Origin: Gigaspora margarita
Lineage: Eukaryota; Glomeromycota; Glomeromycetes; Diversisporales; Gigasporaceae
Direction: 5' to 3'
DNA: 64,000 bases
NCBI GenBank assembly: GCA_009809945.1
Contig: WTPW01002525.1
Span: 1 to 64,000, forward strand
Position numbers and translations under genes: made by a program
Part shown: piece after piece, positions 1 through 11,061 of the stretch
Numbering within the stretch: position 1 is the first letter of the stretch
How the letters are laid out: the number at the start of each line of letters is the position of its first letter
Notes under the pieces: model-generated
What the model was told of the DNA's origin: nothing
Seen by the model: the letters and a program-made list of their open reading frames with translations, nothing else
The model's database searches: none

Positions 1-359
1 TTTAATTATTTTTTATTTTAATTCGTTTTATTATTTAGTTTTTTTTTACTTTTTATTTTTTTAAAATTTGTTCAATTTTAATTTTTTTTAAATTATTTTT
101 GTAATCGTAATAATTTATTTTATTTTTTATTTATTTATTTAAATTAATTATTTTAAATTATTATTTTTTATTTTAGGTAAAATAAAGAAACTCCTAGAAG
201 AAATGTTTGCAAAGATGAAGTTTTCTAGTGAAAGAACGTGGAGCACTAATCCATCATGCTAGTTTTAAGGTTTGGATTTATTTTCATTTTCTAATTGTTT
301 TCTTTTTTTTTAAATACTCATTTTTATTTTATTTATTTTGTATATATTTTATTTTATAA
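1..359. other. AT-rich stretch without a gene
   Basis: Long runs of T and of TTTATTTT-type sequence, with no reading frame of note and no recognisable repeat ends. I see nothing functional in it. Confidence 0.6.
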
Positions 360-361
360 TA

Positions 362-769
362 TAGTGCAGGACATCTAAAGGCAGAATTTTTGAAATTTGT
401 CACATTTTCAAAAATTTCATATTGAAATTTGATGTCTTTGTGAATCCTTGCATTTTGATTGGCTAATAATTAATTTTTAAAAATATTTTAAAATTAATTT
501 AAAAATTAATTTTAAAATTAGCCAATAGCAGAAGGCTAAATCATGTGACTTGTTCCATTTTTGGCCAAATTTTTACGGATTATATAAAAATACTATACTT
601 TTAAACTTATTAATTGAAAAAATTTACATTAATTTTTGAAAAGTTAAGGCCGCTAAGTTGTAGCAAATTAGCTAAACTACAAAATAGGGGCCTATTTTTT
701 GTGATATTGGTTTTATATTGAATATTATTAGCTTTTAAAGTTTGTGAAGTTTTTAGGTGTCTCGCACTG
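362..769. mobile_element. TA-flanked MITE, copy 1
   Basis: Begins TAGTGCAGGACATCTAAAG and ends with the near inverse (TTAGGTGTCTCGCACTG), flanked by TA on both sides, as expected of a Tc1/mariner-type non-autonomous element. It has no coding capacity. A second copy in reverse orientation lies at 62524-63033 and shares the interior, including a TTAAAAATT-rich hairpin, which proves that these are element ends. The 62.5 kb copy carries roughly 90 extra bases in the middle. Confidence 0.8.
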
Positions 770-939
770 TATATAATTAATTCTATACTATCTAAAACTC
801 AACTCCGCACTAAAACTAAAACTAACCTTAACACTACAATCTAATCTCTACCTCGACTATCTAACCCTATCCTTTATCTAACACTAACACTCGTTAAAAA
901 CCCCATTAACAATATCAATTATAGTGCCATGACATCTAG

Positions 940-1036
940 CGAAATATTACAAATGACAAAACAATGAAGTGAGGAAGCAACGAAGCGAGGAAGCAATGAA
1001 GCGAGGAAACAATGAAGCAAGAAAACAATGAAATGA
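940..1036. repeat. 16-bp minisatellite
   Basis: About five head-to-tail imperfect copies of a 16-base unit of the type AACAATGAAGCGAGGA. It lies in non-coding AT-rich sequence. The reading frames through it are not convincing. Confidence 0.7.
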
Positions 1037-1843
1037 TAATACTAGAAAAATAATAAAAATAAAAATACTACAAATGAAATAATATTACAAGAAAACAAAG
1101 ATGCGACGAAATGATAATAGAAGAAAAAAAAGTAAAATGCCACTAATAAAACGACAACTGCACCTTATCTATGACAAGTGAAAATGCAATAATAGCAATT
1201 GCAATACCAAACCAATAATGAAAACAAGGATAAAACTGAAGACACGAAGAGAGGTAACAATACCAACAATGAACGGCGACGTTAAAAAAAAAGGTTGGTT
1301 AAAAAAAAAAAAAGGAGCTATGTATTTATTTTTTTTATGTTGATCCATGTAACAAGAAAGTGCCCATGTGGTCACGTGATCCCAACCTAAGACCAGAGAT
1401 CGATTAATCACATGACCCAGAAAATCTTACCTACATCCTGTATCTGTCCATGATCACAGATGTATAACGTGATCTTGCAATAATACTGGCCTTGTCACTT
1501 TGTTGACAAGCCTGCCAATAAAGATTATAGATATATGAGATAGAGATTATAGATACTCAGAGATTATAAAGATACATGTAGAATAAATAGTAAATCTTAG
1601 TACTTTCTTATTTCATTTGTTTGATCACTTGTTCTCTTCGATGCCTGATTATAATCTGGCTCTTATCTCTCCTGCCCTCTCTTATTCATTGCACCTAACG
1701 CCCTGCCTGTTGTCATATATCATGTGTGTCAAGTTAAATGTACCGTACCGTAGCATGGGCTCGAACTCACTGTTAAAAAATTGATGTTGTATGTAATAAG
1801 TCGAATGTGTTGCACCATAAGCATGGGCTTTGACTCATCATTA

Positions 1844-1999
1844 GGAAAGGGCCATGTCATTAATCATTTTATTATTTTTATTAGAGGCCTACCCCTCTTC
1901 TCCCTCTTCTTAATATAAATTTGATCAGGTTTCTATATATAATTTCAATATTTTTTACCCCCTCCCTCCCTAAAAAATCACCTGATTTTTGTTACTTCC
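1844..1999. mobile_element. PIF/Harbinger-like MITE, diverged copy
   Basis: Shares its whole length (inner motifs AATCACCTGATTTTTGT and GAGGCCTACCCCTCTTC) with better preserved copies at 47832-47980 and 54385-54535, which have clean TAA/TTA target duplications. Here the flanks read TTA on the left and TAA on the right. Confidence 0.65.
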
Positions 2000-2679
2000 T
2001 AAAAAAAAAAAAGAAAGTTACATCTTAGCATTGGCGATCCTTAATTAGACTTCGTCACGTGACATATTCATGTGTACACAGAATTGTTACGAGCACAGTA
2101 TATAATAGTAGAAGAGAAAGTAATGAAGTAGAGCAATACTCCCATTATGTATTTTCATAATCTTTAATAAAGAGAGTGTTTAATATGAAATCCGGGCAAG
2201 AATAATTTCACTAATAAAACTGCTCTAGATGTCTTAACAAATAAGATTCCTTACAAACTATTAATACATGTGCAGTTAGTTTGTTCATGTTATATTGATT
2301 GTTGATATAAATTTATGTAATCTAGTATGTATTTTTTTTATCACACATTAATTCACATTAATTATCAGAGTCAAAACCCGTACCATTTGGACTAGTAAAG
2401 TGTTGCAAAACCTGAAATATTAATGGTCCAATTTGTACGGGTATATGGTCCAAATCTGTGCTAATCCAAGCCTTTTACATACCAAATACAGGTTTAATTT
2501 GTGCTACCAAAACCCATGCCTTTACGCTGTCAACCTGTACTATTACAGTACATTTTTCTTATAGGGATGGCATTACGGCTTCATGGCTATATGGCTCACA
2601 GCAATTACGACAAAAAATATGGCAATGCCATAACCATATTATTTTGTAAAAATAATTCTACCACTAACTATATGTACTA

Positions 2680-2892
2680 GGGTGGTAACTCTATCCTGGA
2701 CCCAGACAGGTTCGTGAACTTCAGACTGGACCCGAACTGAACCTATAGTCATGTTTGAGTCCGGTTCGAGTTCGGTACTTTGGGTTTGGGTTCGAGTCTG
2801 GGTCCAAAATTTTCAAAATTCATAGTTCGAGTCCAGGTTTAAGTTCAAGTTTGGCTGGATCCAGACCAGACCAGACCTAGACTTTGGAGCCC
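2680..2892. mobile_element. Probable hAT-type MITE rich in CCAGACC/GGTCCGG repeats
   Basis: Starts TAGGGTGGTAAC and ends TTTGGAGCCCTA, and is filled with short G- and C-rich words such as GACCAGACC and GGTTCGAGTCC that stand out from the AT-rich surroundings. The same words occur near the ends of the elements at 17060-18528 and near 11935. The flanking 8-mers do not match convincingly, so the boundaries are tentative. Confidence 0.45.
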
Positions 2893-2897
2893 TAATA

Positions 2898-3199
2898 TAA
2901 ATATTTCTTGGAAAAGGCCCCTTTCTGCAGCCTCTGCTTTACCTACTTCTTATAATAGCCTATTGCTGACTATGTCAGCAACACAATACCTAAAGTCACC
3001 TCCTGGCAATACTAGTGCCACAGTTGCAACACCTATGGTAACTGATATCGCAAATAAGCAATACCTTAATGAACACCCCTCTAAAAGAAACTGCAATCTT
3101 CAAACTACCTACTCTGAAGATACCACCAATAACTGCTTATTACCATCATTCCCACTGCTTCAAGAAAAAGATATTTTAGAAAAAAGTGAACTTGAGTAA
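2898..3199 (+). pseudogene. Fragment of an unknown Ser/Thr-rich coding sequence
   Basis: An open frame runs through this stretch and ends in TAA at 3197-3199. A start codon lies at 2963, but the frame is already open and similar in composition upstream of it, back to the edge of the MITE that ends near 2892. This suggests the 5' part was cut off by that insertion. The peptide is rich in Ser, Thr, Asn and Pro in its first half and charged at its end (EKDILEKSELE). Codon use looks more gene-like than the surrounding AT-rich DNA. I do not recognise a family. Confidence 0.35.
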
Positions 3200-3204
3200 A
3201 TATA

Positions 3205-3550
3205 TTTATAAGACAAAAAATGCATAATTTCTAAAATTTTCATACAATTTAGTAAACTTTTTATTATTTAACTTGTAATTTTTATATTTGTTATATATAT
3301 TTTTTAAAAAATTTTTAATTTTTCAGCAAATATAAAAATTAAAACTCAAATAATAAAACGTTTTTCAATTTGTATAAAAATTTTATAACTATATATTTTG
3401 ATCTTTTGAACAAGTTCATTTAAGTGATTTATAACTGATTTGTATAGTAAAATTTGAACTTTACTATGTAGTAACTATTATTGATTGAAAATAGCTTATT
3501 TTTGGATAAAACAAGTTTTTAGGTTTTTTGGTTAAAACAAAGAGATAGTT
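3205..3550. repeat. Core of the AATAAGCTA MITE family, degraded
   Basis: Contains the diagnostic interior of the TA-flanked family described at 24310, 43418, 44609 and 48079: AACAAGTTCATTTAAGTGA, TTGAACTTTACTATGTAGT and GAAAATAGCTTATTTTTGG. The terminal inverted repeats are not preserved. Confidence 0.55.
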
Positions 3551-3714
3551 ATTTTTAAAGTAGAAATATATAGTATATTAAACTCAGATTTAAAATTGTA
3601 TAATAATAGTAAAATTTGAATTTATATAATAATTTTGTATAAAGTTTTTAATAAAATTAAATGTATATTAAAATTTTGAATCAGAATTTGTTATATATGT
3701 ATTCTTTGGGGTTC

Positions 3715-4604
3715 TAGTACAACCTGTTAGGAAAATAGCCACTAGTTAAGGTTGGTCTAAACAATAAACTAGTTGTTAAATACTTAATATAACAAATACA
3801 AAAAAAAAGAAAAATGTTGCAAACCTAAAGTATAAGTTGTCCAATCATAGAAGAGGCAATACTAGTATGTTTTTTGTAGTTGTGCACTATGCCAAAAAAT
3901 AAAAAACATAATAAAAAAACTTGCTACTATAATATATAGTTGAATTAGTTGGTTTTGGAATTAGTTATTTTAATTCAAGTGACTATTATAACAAATTTTT
4001 ATAGTAAATCATAATAGGAGTTATAACTATTAATTTATTACAATAGTAAGTAAGTCTTGTAAAAAAATTTTTAACAATAGAAATCATAACTATTAGCTCT
4101 AATACAAACTAACAAAAAGTTTAACAATAGAAATTATGACTGCTAACTCCAATGCAAACTAACAACTACATACTATGTTATTGCAATAGTCTGTATAATG
4201 AATTATAACAAAAACCACAATCACAATTTTAATACAAATTGACTCAACTATATGCTATATTAACAAATAAATTTTATAGTAAATTCTGATAAAAATTATA
4301 ACTATTAATTCTAATACAAATCAATTTAACTACATACTGATGGAATTTATAACTATACAAATATACAGTATTGGCACATTGTTATTTAAAATAAATGATA
4401 TCTTGTCATATAACAAGTCGTTTTTGTTATAAAAAAATCATTTATTTTTTTATAACTATACTTGTTATTTTAATTTATAGGTTGCTTGACAGCAAAAGGA
4501 TAATACCAACATAGTTATGTAACATACTGAAATAAGAGACAAAACAATAAACTTGCTATTGCAATATGTAGTTGAATTAGTTGGTTTTGAAATTAACTGT
4601 CTTG
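3715..4604. repeat. Degenerate tandem repeat region
   Basis: Imperfect units of roughly 60-70 bases recur here, with shared phrases such as ACAATAGAAATCATAACTA, AACTACATACTATGTTATT and AATACAAACTAACAA. Related phrases continue, interrupted by insertions, at 4740-5470, 6190-6310 and 7175-7400. No gene is visible. Confidence 0.5.
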
Positions 4605-4612
4605 ATTTCTAC

Positions 4613-4730
4613 TAGTGTTTATTTTTTATGTATTGCATCTGTGCAGGTCTGACCAAATTTTGAAATAAAACTATGTGATTGGATCAGTGCATGTGTGTGC
4701 ACATGCACATACTATGAAAAATAAACACTA
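4613..4730. mobile_element. hAT-type MITE (118 bp) with perfect 8-bp TSD
   Basis: Inverted termini TAGTGTTTATTTTTTATG and CATGAAAAATAAACACTA-like. The flanking 8-mer ATTTCTAC occurs at 4605-4612 and again at 4731-4738. An 8-bp duplication and short TIRs beginning TAG are hAT hallmarks. The middle is a TGTGCA-rich hairpin. It is too short to encode anything. Confidence 0.85.
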
Positions 4731-5479
4731 ATTTCTACCATAATTTGCTATAAAAATTTTGTTACAAAACTTGTTAGCTCAGTATTTGGTTGAGTCATTA
4801 TCATTTTGATTATAGGTTGTATAACCATCAAAAGTGTTAATAACTTGATCCAATTGCTATATTAGTTTTAGTACAGCACATTAATCACATTTTGGTTAGT
4901 AGATCAATATAAAGCTATGAACTACAAGAATCGCTAAGAGAATTAGTAATTATCAAATAATCTGGATAGCAAAAATTTTAACCAAAAAGTTACAAAAAAT
5001 GAAAAACTAGAAATCAATTATCCAAATCTTTAATGGAATGTAATTTTTTCTTAGTATTTGCTAATATATTTTAATAAATTATATTTTTTTTATCTATTGC
5101 AGAGCAATTAGTATTATTGTCATTTATTTGTTATTTTAATGTCATTTATAAAAATATTTTTTATGACTTGTTATTTTGCCATGGTTTTGTACAAAATTTT
5201 TTTATAATAAATGACATTGTCATTTTAAAATGACATATCATTTATTGTCATTTTCATAAAAATTTTTATGACCTTGTTATTTGCCAACACAGCAAATATA
5301 TACTCTCTGTTAGTAAGTTTTGCAACAAAATTTTTAATAGCAAACATAATAATTTTATTACAAAAACTAATTCCAACTATATAAAGTGCACCACAATTGT
5401 TAGCAAGTTTGTAAAAAAATTGTTTACAACAAAATTGTTTACAGAAACTATAATACTATAGAATTCACACTGTATATTA

Positions 5480-6215
5480 GCTGATTTACAAACTTTTGAA
5501 ATAACTTTTAATCTACTAATCCATTTGATGATTTTATTACTTAAATGTTCATCTCAGTTAGATGATTCCAATGAGCCCAAAATAATTAAAATCAAATGAC
5601 AGAATCTCAAAATTGTTAAGACTTTGCATTATTTAATTAGTAATTTTTAAATTATTATGTAAAATCTTTGATATTAAATAGGTTTTGATCTATTGGTCCA
5701 TTTTGAATGACTTTATTATCAAAGGTTTATCTCAGTAAGACAATTCTAATGAGCTCAGAATTATCAAAAATTGAATCACAGAATCTCAAGATCATGAAAT
5801 CTCAGTGATTGCACCAATAAAAAAAGCAATTAGTTTTTATATATAAAAACCCATTGCTTTTTGATTGGTGCAAATTACTAATCTTTAATAATCTTGAGAT
5901 TCTGTGATTCGATTTTGATGATTCTGAGCTCATTAGAATTGTCTTACTAAGATGAACATTTTGATGATAAAGTCATTCAAAATGGACCAGTAGATCAAAA
6001 CCTCAAAGATTTACATAATAATTTAAAAATACTAATTAAATAATGCAAAATCTTAATGATCTTGAAATCCTGTCATTCGATTTTAATGATTTTGGGCTCA
6101 TTGGAATCGTCTAACTGAGATGAACATTGTAGTAATAAACTCATCAAAATGGAATAGTAGATCAAAAGTTATTCCAAAAGTTTGTAAATCTGCCAATATG
6201 GTAATTCCAACACAA
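5480..6215. repeat. Fold-back palindrome, arms about 350 bp
   Basis: The left arm (GATTTACAAACTTTTG, ATTCCAATGAGCCCAAA, TCTCAGTAAGACAATTCTAA) is repeated as an inverted copy in the right arm around a centre near 5840 (AAAAAAGCAATTAG / CCATTGCTTTTT). The arms differ by scattered substitutions, so it is not recent. It has no coding capacity. A 99-codon open frame at 6120-6419 runs off its edge and is not a gene. Confidence 0.7.
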
Positions 6216-6310
6216 ACTGTATATCATAATAGCAAGTTACATAGCAAAATTTTCACAATAAATCATAATAGGATTTATGACTATGTTCTAACACAAACTA
6301 ACAGCTTTAA

Positions 6311-6563
6311 TAGGGTGTCCAGGATTATGCGAAAGCATAATATGCGCATAATTTACCAATTTTTCACATCGCATATGCTTCGCATAATTCAACAAAAAAA
6401 ACGCACTCGGATCACGTAGCTTAAATATGATTGGTAGATTTATGATTATAAATATAACAACGATAAAATTGCCAACTAGTCTCTCTTTAGAAAATTGATT
6501 TTTGAAAATTTTTTTGCAGTGGGGCGTTTTTATAATTTTTGAAAATTTTTTAATGGGACGTTT

Positions 6564-6601
<38 letters not shown>

Positions 6602-7170
6602 CTTTTACCGTTTGTTACTTTTCATATTTATTAATAACAAAACCAGAAGCTTTGATTTAAAAAAAAAGAAAAATGTTTATATGGTCATAGCTACAGAGCG
6701 TCTTGTTAAGAACCCTTCCTATAAGACTGATTTTTATCAAACGGAGGGAAACTTTTTTGTCGGTTTTGTCAAACCACGAAAATAATCTATTGTTGATAGT
6801 CATTTGGCATCGGAAACATTCAGTGACGATTTTGATTTAGACAAGTATTGGCATGAAAAGATGGCTTTATTACCAAATCTTAGTAAAATTGCATTAGTGT
6901 ATATTTGGTTGCCAGTTTCAGGAGTAGATGTAGAACGTAGTTTTTCATCATATAACCGAATTTTAGCAGATAATAGACATGCATTGCCAGAAAATTCACT
7001 TAGAATGTTAAAATTTTTTTGAATTTTAATAAATAATAAATATTTTAGAGAAGTTTTAATATCGCATAATTAATCGCATAATTTTAAATTTATTTCGCAC
7101 TCATCGCATAATTTGACCTCGATCGCACGCATAATTTGCCCTATCGCATCGCATAATCCTGGACACCCTA
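6311..7170. mobile_element. Non-autonomous hAT element with transposase remnant
   Basis: The termini are perfect inverted repeats for the first 20 bases, TAGGGTGTCCAGGATTATGC. The 8-bp target AGCTTTAA is repeated exactly on both sides (6303-6310 and 7171-7178). Both subterminal regions carry many copies of CGCATAATT/AATTATGCG, the kind of short repeat that hAT transposases bind. The interior holds a poly(A) run of about 38 near 6570 and a C-terminal transposase fragment at 6804-7022. The length is 860 bp. Confidence 0.9.
6804..7022 (+). pseudogene. hAT transposase C-terminal (HATC) fragment
   Basis: The open frame of 72 codons contains LPVSGVDVERSFSSYNRIL followed by RHALPENSLRMLKF, which matches the HATC dimerisation domain of hAT transposases (the conserved Ser-x-x-x-E-R-x-F-S core). 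The RNase-H-like catalytic domain is missing, so it cannot be active. The sequence just upstream (6683-6780) also reads as short coding-like pieces, suggesting internal deletion of a once longer gene. It sits inside an element with hAT termini and an 8-bp duplication, so the protein class and the DNA ends agree. Confidence 0.85.
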
Positions 7171-7892
7171 AGCTTTAACCACATACTGTGTATCACCATA
7201 GTAGTTTGTAAATTTTTGTATCATAACCTTTTACAATAAGTTATGTAACTTAATTTCAATACATATAGTATGTCATCGCATTAGTAATAAAACTATCTTA
7301 ACCAAATATTGTGCAATAGATTAATCAAATAGATATTATGACAATTTCAATACAATCTAACTAATAGTTAGCTAATACAATTAAGTTATGGCAGATGAGA
7401 TGGTGAATTAAAAGAATTAAAAAATAATAAACTTATCCAAGAATACCTGAAATTTGTTACTTTGATGAATAAGTTAAGTAAAATAATTCTTTAGCAACAT
7501 AAGAAAAAAATTTAATTTACAGAATACCGTAATAAGTAGTAGCGATTAAAACAAACCAACTAATTTGCCATAGAATCACCTACACTAAAGTCTAAATACT
7601 TTGATACACAAAAATTAATTATCTTTCTGCATAGCTCACTGCATTTGCTCGACGCATTTCTTGTTTGTAATTTTAAAGAATTTTTAACAAAATTTGTGAT
7701 ATCTTGTGAGCTAGTGGTCCAAATCTGATAATTTTGGTGCCATTCGAACCTCCTCAATGAGATGAATCGAATGATACTAAAATCTCTAAATTCTGATCAC
7801 TATATCACAAGATGCTACAAATTTCTAACGATCTCAACATCTAGTAATTGGAATCTAACGTTTTAGCACAATTCGATTCATATCGATGAGAC

Positions 7893-8073
7893 TGTCGTGC
7901 CTGAAGTTACCATTTGCCTGAAGTTGCAATTTCAAACACTTGAAGTTACACTTGCCTAAAATTACCTGCCAACGCGTGCAAGATGATATAAATTCAGAGG
8001 CTAATTTCAATCAAGTGCAATTTTCAGGCACCTGAAGTTATAACTCCAGGCAGTGTCAACTTCAGGCACGACA
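7893..8073. mobile_element. MITE with 16-bp perfect TIR and 4-bp flank repeat
   Basis: TGTCGTGCCTGAAGTT at the left is matched by its exact inverse at the right. AGAC flanks both ends (7889-7892 and 8074-8077). The interior repeats CTTGAAGTTAC / CCTGAAGTT. It is inserted in a sequence related to the fold-back family (GATGAGAC followed by AATTCTAATGG). The superfamily cannot be decided. Confidence 0.75.
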
Positions 8074-8239
8074 AGACAATTCTAATGGTAACAAAATCGT
8101 TTAATACTGCCATTATATCGCGAGATATTCGCAAAAAACGATCTGTGACATGATTTCTGTACCACAAATCAGTTTTGCATTTAACTCGTAATATAGTAGT
8201 CCAATGTTTAAAAATAGTTAGGTTTTGGGTAAAGGTCAA

Positions 8240-9119
8240 ATTCTACCAATCTGCCGAATTGTTTTCAGTTCTTATTCGTTTAATTTATAGGTCTTTATAC
8301 TATTTTTATTTATGTTGATTTAGTAATTATCATGATGTTTAAAATCTTGCTAATTATTTATTCACATTATTTCCATAGCAAAAACATTTCAATTGAACTA
8401 TTTAATAATATAAGTTATTCATGCTTTTGAATATTAGTTATTTGTATTGTTGGCATCTTAAACCTTAATAAAAATATTTAAATAATAATTACTACTAGAA
8501 CAGCAAAATCTTTAAATTTTGATGCTGCTATTAATCCTTAAAAAATAAGGCACCAATGGCATCTTATCTATTCTTGTACACTATATTTTTTTAGGCTTTG
8601 TTTTGATCACAATCTTAATCAACGCTGATTAAGGTTAAGGATATAAATTAGCTTTTACTTCCCTTTTAGCAATTGGCATTATAGCGATTACAAAACATTT
8701 ATTGACGTAAAAGATATTGCGTAAATTTCTACACGTTAACCTTTCAGGATTTTTTAGTTATCTACATTCAGATATCCCTAAGTGCAACACTTCCAAATAC
8801 AACACCTCTCTAAATGCAGCCTCATGTTCTAACACAAATAAAATTATGACCATCATAAATACAATTTTTCCTATTGTTTCTAAAGGTACATTGCTACATT
8901 GTCAAATATTTGGTTCAACGAGTTGCATTTAGGGAAGCTTGATTGTATATTTATTTATATTTTCGAAAATTATTCAAGTTTAGCTACTGTCCTCATTAAT
9001 TTCAGTTATTGTATGACGTACACGTACTGGTGAATTAAATGCTGTGTTATGTAGTACATACGTATAAAGTATATAAGGCACATGCGTGCGTACTTAAGTA
9101 TTTTTCGAGTACGAAAAGT
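8240..9119. other. Intergenic region upstream of the kinase gene
   Basis: AT-rich with no coding frame I believe. Presumably it holds the promoter of the kinase-LRR gene, but no element can be named. A small GC-richer patch around 9010-9090 with several ACGTAC/GTACGT words precedes the start codon. Confidence 0.4.
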
Positions 9120-11061
9120 ATGGTAGACATACCAGAAGAATGGCTTGATAAGGCCATTTCTGATGGGCACATTAATTATCTCGAATACAATAAATTTACT
9201 GACCCGGTTGTGATCGGTATTGGAGGTTTTGGAACGGTTTTTAAATACGAATGGAGAGATAGTGAATTAACGGTTGCTCTCAAATGTTTTAGAGTCGATA
9301 AAAGTATAGATGAAAAAATCATTAAAGATTTTGTTAATGAGGTATTATTGGTTATATTGAAATTTTAACTGCCTCTACTACAGGATAACAAATTCTTATA
9401 ATTAGCTTAAACTATTACGAAAAGTTTGTTATCATCCAAATGTTATTACGTTCTATGGAGTTACGAAAGGTAAACATGTGTTTTATAATTTAAGAGGACA
9501 CCAAATCATAATCATTAAAAAAATTTATTAAATCGAATGTGCGCGTAGATAACAACGGATACTATAACATGGTTTTACAATATGCTAAAGAAGGAACGTT
9601 ACGAGATTACCTAAAGGCAAACTTTACAAGATTACAATGGGCAGACAAACTAAGCATTGCTAATGAAATAGCACTTGGACTTTTATTTTTACATGACAAT
9701 AATATTATTCATAGAGATCTTGTAAGTAATATAAAAGTTTCCGGATTTTATTTATTAATTCATCAATATATTACTCGCTAATAGTTTTGATGATTTAGCA
9801 TTCGAAGAACATCTTAATTCATCAAGGACGGCCAAAGATTGCAGACTTTGGACTATCAAAGCAGATGAATGAAATGTCTATGACTTCAAATTCAATCGTT
9901 TGTGGAATACCGGCATATATCGAACCTAAATGCTTTATTGATCCCAAATATAAACGTGATAAAAAATCTGACGTTTATAGCTTTGGACTAATCCTCTGGG
10001 AAATTTCAAGTGGAAGACCACCATTTGAAACATTTCAATACAGAGATTCACTCGTTATTCATATATTTCAGGGAAATAGAGAAGAACCTATAGAAGGTAC
10101 ACCATTTCAATATATTGAACTTTACAAAAAATGTTGGGACAGTAATCCTGCTAATCGACCAGAAACAAAATTAATTTTCAATACTTTAAAACAACTTATT
10201 CCTAATGAAACTTTGAGTCGGCACGTTTATATTGAAAAATCAACTCAAAATAGTGAAGTTAGCTCAAGTCATCAAGACAATACAAACGTACTCATAAATC
10301 CATCACTTTATTTACCTGATACAATAAATTCAAATTCTTCAGTGCAGGATATTAATCTTCTTGATAATTTGAGAAAGGAAGCACATGAATATTTTAAACA
10401 AAACAAATATTTCAAAGCATTAGAACTTTTTGAAAAAATTCTCAGAAACAGTCAGCATAGTCCTGAAGATCAAAAAAATGCTTCAACTTGGGATCTTACT
10501 TGTTCATGTAGATCGGAAAGTTTAAATGAATTAATCAATGCACTTTGTAAAAACACTACATTGACTTCTTTGTGTTTAAGTTGTAATCTTCTTGGATCAG
10601 AAGGAGGAAAAGCATTGGCAAATGCACTTTGCAAGAACACCACACTAACGTATTTGAATCTTTATAATAATAATCTTGGATCAGAGGGAGGAAAAGTATT
10701 AGCTAATGTACTTTGCATGAATACAACACTGACTTCCTTGGATCTTAGTGTTAATAACCTTGGATTAGAAGGAGGAAAAGCATTAGCAGATGCTCTTTGC
10801 AAGAACACTGCGCTGACTTTCTTGGATGTTAGTTTTAATAGACTTGGATTAGAAGGAGGAAAAGCATTAGCAAATGCACTTTGCAAGAACACTGTGCTGA
10901 CTTTCTTGAATGTTAGTTATAATGGACTTGAATCAGAAGGAGGAAAAGCATTAGAAGATGCACTTTGCAAGAACACCACACTAAAGATTCTGAATATTTA
11001 CTATAACTATATTGATTTTAAATTAAGTTCAAACAATCTAAATATTAAAATATTGCAATAA
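9120..11061 (+). CDS. TKL-type protein kinase fused to leucine-rich repeats
   Basis: Four exons (9120-9341, 9406-9469, 9549-9721, 9799-11061) join in frame through GT-AG introns of 64, 79 and 77 nt, giving about 573 residues. The kinase domain (about residues 25-290) shows the glycine loop GIGGFGTVF, the VAL-K lysine (ALKCF), the catalytic HRDLHSKN loop, DFG (IADFGLSK), DVYSFGLILWE and CWDSNPANRPE. It therefore has the residues needed for Ser/Thr phosphorylation. Next comes a TPR-like helix pair (NLRKEAHEYFKQNKYFKALELF). The C-terminus is six RNI/NLRC3-type leucine-rich repeats of 28 residues. No signal peptide or membrane segment is visible, so a cytoplasmic signalling protein is likely. Similar kinases are hugely expanded in Glomeromycotina. 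The start at 9120 was chosen because the homologous-looking region begins there; an open frame extends to 9039. The gene looks intact. Confidence 0.85.
10522..11007 (+). repeat. 84-bp coding repeat (leucine-rich repeats)
   Basis: Each 84-base unit encodes one 28-residue leucine-rich repeat of the pattern LCKNTTLTxLxLxxNxLGxEGGKALANA. About six units follow each other without a break. Neighbouring units are very similar at DNA level (TTGGATTAGAAGGAGGAAAA, CACTTTGCAAGAACAC), which suggests expansion by unequal crossing-over. Positions at the variable x sites (TSLCLS, TYLNLY, TSLDLS, TFLDVS, TFLNVS) form the exposed beta face. Confidence 0.85.

Larger units (their letters stand above)
5293..7680. 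repeat. Large composite repeat, copy 1
   Basis: Non-coding sequence at both ends (for example AAGTTTTGCAACAAAATTTT near 5312 and TAGCTCACTGCATTTGC near 7632) reappears in the same order and orientation at about 29612-31250. The two copies differ in what has inserted into them. This copy holds the fold-back at 5480-6215 and the hAT element at 6311-7170. Confidence 0.55.

Noticed and set aside
1169..1411. 80-codon minus-strand frame with a hydrophobic segment
   Set aside because: It depends on poly(A)/poly(T) runs that give Lys/Phe stretches; no homologous-looking motif, no supporting splice signals.
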